Source: an uncultured Cardiobacterium sp.
Lineage (GTDB): Bacteria; Pseudomonadota; Gammaproteobacteria; Cardiobacteriales; Cardiobacteriaceae
Direction: 5' to 3'
Assembly: GCF_938028185.1 (NCBI RefSeq)
Contig: NZ_CALJAH010000288.1
Coordinates: 1-5,185, forward strand
Length of the DNA stretch: 5,185 nt
Position 1 is the stretch's first letter, and each line of letters opens with the position of its first letter. The notes beneath the pieces are model-generated. The model had not been told where the DNA came from and made no database searches. It saw only the letters and a list, made by a program, of their open reading frames with translations. Of this stretch, positions 3,590 to 5,185 are shown piece after piece. Both the position numbers and the translations under genes were made by a program.

Positions 3590-5143
3590 ATGGCCAATTT
3601 CCATATCTTTTCATCCAAAAAAACCGATACCCGTAACGAAGCCGGTGGCCGCGCCTATACGCTTTCTCCGAAACAGCAACTGGCGCAACTCGCCGCGACC
3701 GGCTGCTTTAACGATACTTTCTATGCGTCCGCCGAAACCCAACTGGAACAAATATTAAATGTCGCGCAAAAAATAGAACCGCTTTTTATCGCAAAAACAG
3801 CAATCTACGCCCGCGAATGCGGCTATATGAAAGACATGCCCGCATTATTGTTGGCAATGCTGGCCGAACGCGACGTTGCCCTCTGCGCACAAATATTCGA
3901 CCGCGTGATTGATGGCGGCAAAATGCTGCGCAATTTTGCGCAAATGGTGCGCAGTGGTGTCACCGGGCGCAAATCATTCGGTACGCGCCCGAAAAAATTG
4001 ATTCAACAATGGCTGCTTTCCGCCAATGAAAAACAATTATTGCAGGCGGCGATTGGCAATAATCCTTCACTCGCCGATGTGGTGAAAATGGTGCATCCGA
4101 AGCCGCGCGAAGCCTGGCGCGCCGCCTGGTTCGCCTGGCTGATTGGCAAACCCTACGAACGCGCCGCACTGCCGCCGCTGACCCGCGCCTTTGAAGACTA
4201 CAAAGCCCAGCGCAGCGGCAAATTGCCGGACGTGCCGTTCCAACTGCTGACCGCGCTGGAGCTGGACACCGCCGCCTGGGCGCAAATCGCGCACAATGGC
4301 TCATGGCAGCAGGTACGGCAAAGCCTCAACACCTTCGCCCGCCACGGCGTTTTCAACAACGAGCGCATCGTGCGCCAAGTCGCCGCCAAGCTCACCGACG
4401 CGGCCGCGATTGCCAAGGCGCGCGTCATGCCCTACCAGTTGCTGACCGCCTACCAGGCGACCGGCGGGGATATGCCGCTTGCCATCCGCGAAGCGCTGCA
4501 AGATGCGATGGAAATCGCGGTACAGAACGTGCCGCGCCTTGCTGGCAACGTCATCGTCTGCCCGGACGTCTCCGGCTCGATGATGAGCCCGGTAACGGGC
4601 TACCGCCCCGGTGCGACCAGCACGACCCGCTGCGTCAATGTTGCCGCGCTGGTTTCCGCCGCCATGCTGCGCCACAACCCGCAGGCGCGCGTGCTGCCGT
4701 TTGACACCCGCGTTGCCAAAATCCAGCTCAACCCGCGCGACAGCATCATGACCAACGCGGAAAAACTGGCGCAACTCTGCGGTGGCGGCACCGCGTGCAG
4801 CGCGCCGCTGGCGTGGCTGAACCGCGAAAAAGCGTCGGTCGATGTGCTGCTGATGATTTCCGACAACGAATCGTGGGCGGAATTGGCACGCGGCAAAAAA
4901 AGCAGCGATATGCTCGCCGAATGGGACAAAATTAAGGAACGCAATCCGCAGGCAAAACTGGTCTGCCTCGACATCCAGCCCTATGCCACCGTACAGGCAC
5001 GCAACCGGCATGACATATTGAATATTGGCGGCTTCTCCGATCAAGTATTTCATTTGCTCGGCACCTTCGCCGCACAAAATAACAGCGCGGATTTCTGGGT
5101 GGAAATGATCGAAAAAATCCAGATAGCGGAAAAAGCGGCTTGA
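3590..5143 (+). CDS. rsr: Rsr, bacterial Ro60 (TROVE and vWA domain) RNA-binding protein
   Basis: This is a 517-residue Ro60 ortholog, close to the usual 520-540. Ro60 is a ring-shaped RNA chaperone that binds Y RNAs on its outer surface and misfolded or damaged RNA ends in its channel; in bacteria it works with exoribonucleases. The N-terminal TROVE domain (about 10-315) shows YTLSPKQQLAQL (23-34) and the conserved GRKSFGTRPKKLIQQWL (126-142). The C-terminal von Willebrand A domain (about 320-500) has a complete MIDAS metal site: DVSGS (326-330), T401 in GGGTACSAP, and D425 in MISDNESW. No signal peptide or membrane segment is seen, so it should be cytosolic. It follows eight Y RNA units on the same strand with no terminator between, so I infer one sigma54/RtcR-driven operon. 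The first 160 codons look more AT-rich than the middle. rtcB or rtcA may follow. Confidence 0.97.
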   Translation: MANFHIFSSKKTDTRNEAGGRAYTLSPKQQLAQLAATGCFNDTFYASAETQLEQILNVAQKIEPLFIAKTAIYARECGYMKDMPALLLAMLAERDVALCAQIFDRVIDGGKMLRNFAQMVRSGVTGRKSFGTRPKKLIQQWLLSANEKQLLQAAIGNNPSLADVVKMVHPKPREAWRAAWFAWLIGKPYERAALPPLTRAFEDYKAQRSGKLPDVPFQLLTALELDTAAWAQIAHNGSWQQVRQSLNTFARHGVFNNERIVRQVAAKLTDAAAIAKARVMPYQLLTAYQATGGDMPLAIREALQDAMEIAVQNVPRLAGNVIVCPDVSGSMMSPVTGYRPGATSTTRCVNVAALVSAAMLRHNPQARVLPFDTRVAKIQLNPRDSIMTNAEKLAQLCGGGTACSAPLAWLNREKASVDVLLMISDNESWAELARGKKSSDMLAEWDKIKERNPQAKLVCLDIQPYATVQARNRHDILNIGGFSDQVFHLLGTFAAQNNSADFWVEMIEKIQIAEKAA

Positions 5144-5157
5144 TGCCCAAATGGTAG

Positions 5158-5185
5158 GGGCGGTTAGGCGAAGCCGTAACCGCCC
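5158..5185 (+). terminator. Strong hairpin after rsr, at the window edge
   Basis: GGGCGGTTA (5158-5166) pairs with TAACCGCCC (5177-5185), and inside it GGC-GAA-GCC (5167-5175) adds three pairs with one bulged G. It starts 14 nt after the rsr stop. It may be a terminator or mRNA-stabilising hairpin, a dispersed palindromic repeat, or the start of another RNA. The window ends here, so a T-run cannot be seen. Confidence 0.45.

Overview
The window looks like a proteobacterial, most likely gammaproteobacterial, RNA-repair locus. It holds RtcR, the sigma54-dependent activator of RNA repair, and a Ro60/Rsr protein. Between them lies a dense array of Y-RNA-like (Yrl) non-coding RNAs. I cannot name the genus from the sequence.

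Layout. Positions 1-1580 (minus strand) encode RtcR, nearly complete and cut by the window edge a few residues before its end. Positions 1610-2263 (minus) encode an AlkD-type HEAT-repeat DNA glycosylase, 29 nt upstream of rtcR and so probably in the same operon. Positions 2264-2544 are the divergent intergenic region, AT-rich in the middle, with a possible 12-codon minus-strand leader ORF and a possible coding remnant. A sigma54-type -24/-12 element sits at 2545-2560 on the plus strand, with a small hairpin at the predicted transcript 5' end. Positions 2592-3565 carry no protein gene. I read them as eight successive Y-RNA-like units, each with an outer stem, an internal loop containing AUGC, an inner stem and a variable distal module. 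Positions 3590-5143 encode Rsr (TROVE plus von Willebrand A domains) behind a good Shine-Dalgarno site. Positions 5144-5185 hold a strong hairpin at the window edge.

How it may work together. RtcR (N-terminal CARF-like sensor, AAA+ sigma54 activator, C-terminal HTH) is expected to sense RNA damage and fire the sigma54 promoter. One long transcript would then carry all eight Y RNAs and the rsr message. Rsr would bind the two-stem part of each RNA. The distal modules would recruit effectors or gate the Rsr channel. These modules differ: units 1 and 3 have a complete circularly permuted tRNA mimic (T arm, closed acceptor hairpin, D arm). Unit 2 has the same mimic with an 86-nt hairpin inserted in its T loop. 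Unit 7 has only a T-arm/acceptor minihelix. Units 4, 5, 6 and 8 have non-tRNA loops. rtcB and rtcA are not in the window; they may lie downstream of rsr.

The most interesting point is the diversified array. Single or paired Yrl RNAs next to rsr are known, but eight tandem units with graded loss or elaboration of tRNA mimicry, part of them made by a two-unit segmental duplication, deserve direct study.
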